From assembly GCF_025147325.1 (NCBI RefSeq), contig NZ_CP102262.1, forward strand, positions 2,170,001 through 2,234,000: DNA of 64,000 bases, read 5' to 3'. Origin of the DNA: Bacteroides stercoris ATCC 43183. GTDB lineage: Bacteria > Bacteroidota > Bacteroidia > Bacteroidales > Bacteroidaceae. The notes under the pieces are model-generated. The model was not told the DNA's origin and did not search any database. It saw only the letters and a list, made by a program, of their open reading frames with translations. Positions within the stretch are counted from its first letter, which is position 1. Each line of letters starts with the position of its first letter. Below, one piece after another: positions 62,396 to 64,000 of this stretch. Both the position numbers and the translations under genes were made by a program.

Positions 62396-63559
62396 ATGAA
62401 TAATATTTCTCATATACATTCATGTTATGGTTGCGCTGTTTGTGCAATTGCTTGTCCTAAAAAGATAATTGACGTTCGTCTTAATTCTAATGGTTTCTAT
62501 GAACCTTATATTACAGATGGAGCCAAATGTGTAAATTGTGGATTGTGCCTTGAAGTGTGTTCTTATAATCACTCAGAAATAGCTTTGAATGAACTTCCAA
62601 AAGTTTCTTATGGAGCATGGAGTAAGGAAAAAAGTGTGCGGCATATATGTGCTAGTGGTGGCGTTGGATTCGAAATTGGGAGATATCTGATTGGCAAGGG
62701 GTATAAAGCTATAGGGGTAAAATATGATGTTAAAAGAGCTAAAGCCGAACATTATGTCGCTTCTTCTGTAGATGAGTTTATTTTATCTATGGGGAGTAAG
62801 TATATCCAAAGCTATACATTGTCAGGATTTAAGGAGATCAATAGAAAGGACAAATTTTTGGTTTCTGGAACTCCTTGTCAGATAGATTCGCTTCGCCGTT
62901 ATATCAATAAAATGAAGTGTCAGGAAAATTTTGTGTTATTGGACTTTTTTTGTCACGGTGTGCCAAGTAAATTTGTTTGGGATAAATATATTAAGGAACA
63001 ACAGGATAAATTGGGAAATATAGATTTTGTATCCTGGAGAAACAAACAGAATGGATGGCATGATTCATGGGCGATGACTATTAGTCCATCAGATAGAGGA
63101 GAAGTTGTTGATTGGTATGATTCTTACAATTTATTAATAAAAGAGAAAAAAGGATGTGTTAATTCTCGATGGACCCAAGGAGATACCTTTTATAATATGT
63201 TTTTAGGTAATAACTGCTTGGGTAAAGCATGTTATAAATATTGTAAATTCAAATATGATCATTCATCTGCAGATATTCGTATTGGTGATATGTGGGGAGA
63301 GACTTATGCTAAAGAAGACAAAGGTGTAACCGCTTGCGTTGCATTTACTCAACAAGGAATGGATGTGTTGAATAATGTGAATTGTGAATTAGTTGAGTAT
63401 CCATTTGCAAGAGTAGCAGAAGGGCAAATAAAAACTAAGATAAAATATCCTATGGGATGGTCATTTGTTATTTTTTTTGCTAAATTACAATCCGTTTCAA
63501 TGAAACAATTGGTCTTTTTTAGTAGAATTATAGGGAAGTTTAATAAAATCTTTAAATAA
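62396..63559 (+). CDS. Fe-S protein of the coenzyme F420 hydrogenase beta-subunit family
   Basis: A 387-residue protein with two 4Fe-4S motifs at the N-terminus (CYGCAVCAIACPKK and CVNCGLCLEVCSYN). A FrhB-type domain follows, with SGGVGFEIGRYLIGKGYKAIGV, GTPCQIDSLRRYI, FCHGVPSKFVWDKYI and a third Cys-rich part (CLGKACYKYCKFKY). Members of this family stand next to polysaccharide pyruvyl transferases in Bacteroides surface polysaccharide loci, as here, and probably catalyse a redox step or supply electrons. The exact reaction is unknown; Bacteroides does not make F420. Confidence 0.85.
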   Translation: MNNISHIHSCYGCAVCAIACPKKIIDVRLNSNGFYEPYITDGAKCVNCGLCLEVCSYNHSEIALNELPKVSYGAWSKEKSVRHICASGGVGFEIGRYLIGKGYKAIGVKYDVKRAKAEHYVASSVDEFILSMGSKYIQSYTLSGFKEINRKDKFLVSGTPCQIDSLRRYINKMKCQENFVLLDFFCHGVPSKFVWDKYIKEQQDKLGNIDFVSWRNKQNGWHDSWAMTISPSDRGEVVDWYDSYNLLIKEKKGCVNSRWTQGDTFYNMFLGNNCLGKACYKYCKFKYDHSSADIRIGDMWGETYAKEDKGVTACVAFTQQGMDVLNNVNCELVEYPFARVAEGQIKTKIKYPMGWSFVIFFAKLQSVSMKQLVFFSRIIGKFNKIFK

Positions 63560-63563
63560 TAAT

Positions 63564-64000
63564 ATGCAACAAGCACTGATAGTAACTATTTTTACTGTAC
63601 CTAATTTTGGCAGTGTTCTACAAACATATGCTACGCAATGTGTTGTAGAACAGTTTGGATATAAGTGTCGGGTACTTAACTATGATCATAATAGAGGAGA
63701 ATGGGCTAAAGGACATGGAGTACCAGAAATGAGTTTTAAAAGTAAAGTAGGAAATTGGTTGGGCTTGAAAGCTAAACACCGTAAGGCGAAACTTTTGAAA
63801 AAATTTGTAAAAAGCCATATTCATCTTACCTCACCTTATGGTACTCTGAAAGATATGGAAGAAAATGAAGGTACTATGTATGATGTTTATATTATAGGAA
63901 GTGATCAAGTATGGAATACTAAATACACGAATTGTGACCCTACTTTTCTTTTGGAATTTGCTCATACGGATAAGAAGAAAATATCTATAGCATCTAGTTT
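63564..64000 (+). CDS. Polysaccharide pyruvyl transferase family protein, cut by the window edge
   Basis: The first 145 codons are visible. MQQALIVTIFTVPNFGSVLQTYATQCVVEQFGYKCRVLNYDHNR is the usual N-terminus of WcaK/CsaB-like enzymes, and YDVYIIGSDQVWNTKYTNCDPTFLLEFAHTDKKKISIASS is the conserved GSDQVWN block. The family adds pyruvate ketals or related groups to sugars. It starts 4 nt after the Fe-S protein gene, hence the same operon. Confidence 0.88.
   Translation, partial: MQQALIVTIFTVPNFGSVLQTYATQCVVEQFGYKCRVLNYDHNRGEWAKGHGVPEMSFKSKVGNWLGLKAKHRKAKLLKKFVKSHIHLTSPYGTLKDMEENEGTMYDVYIIGSDQVWNTKYTNCDPTFLLEFAHTDKKKISIASS

Overview
The window looks like a Bacteroides chromosome (Bacteroidales gut commensal). 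The evidence is SusC/SusD-type outer-membrane pairs, FISUMP and BspA-type surface proteins, UpxY-type antitermination, promoters of the Bacteroides type (TTTG or TTG near -33, TAnnTTTG near -7), and the small family called smalltalk. The species cannot be fixed from the sequence alone. No rRNA operon, CRISPR array or replication origin is seen.

Layout. 0.3-13.4 kb (+): a sialoglycan utilisation cluster, with a SusC/SusD pair, a surface lipoprotein, a GH33 sialidase, an alpha/beta hydrolase, the wreck of an SGNH esterase gene, and a sialate O-acetylesterase fused to a NanM-like mutarotase. 13.5-23.6 kb: housekeeping genes, namely dnaJ-grpE (-), an ABC-F ATPase (+), a CPBP protease (-), a BspA-like protein (+), tex (-) and a 5'-nucleotidase (+). 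Two convergent gene pairs here end in arrays of a 7-nt repeat. 23.7-27.5 kb: a His-rich small protein, a 22-bp tandem array of dyads, a TonB-dependent receptor and an AraC regulator. 27.7-38.9 kb (-): a cell-envelope cluster of DUF3575/OmpA-like outer-membrane proteins. Its first gene, a coiled-coil exported protein, is split inside the signal peptide by an IS1182-type element.

39.0-57.7 kb: a capsule locus. Reading leftwards from an invertible promoter at 56.35-56.71 kb come the initiating sugar-phosphate transferase, the Wza-like export lipoprotein, the Wzc-like kinase, two terminator-like hairpins and UpxY. Further left (45.4 to 39.1 kb) come an acetyltransferase, a Wzy-like polymerase and four glycosyltransferases. 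Between the two capsule blocks, mostly on the opposite strand, sits a 4.7-kb module: an unknown protein, a primase-helicase, a DUF4248 protein, an HU-like protein, smalltalk and an amidase. A tyrosine recombinase next to the invertible promoter is the likely switch enzyme.

57.9-60.5 kb: a Crp-family regulator, a MATE transporter and three tRNA genes (Ser, Glu, Lys). From 60.8 kb a second, AT-rich surface polysaccharide locus begins, with a flippase, an Fe-S protein and a polysaccharide pyruvyl transferase cut by the window edge.

The most notable signals are the three-site invertible promoter with its own recombinase, the C10 tract that could fuse the acetyltransferase to the polymerase, the tandem hairpins in front of upxY, the primase/HU/smalltalk/amidase module, the 22-bp dyad array before the TonB receptor, and the decayed SGNH esterase gene.
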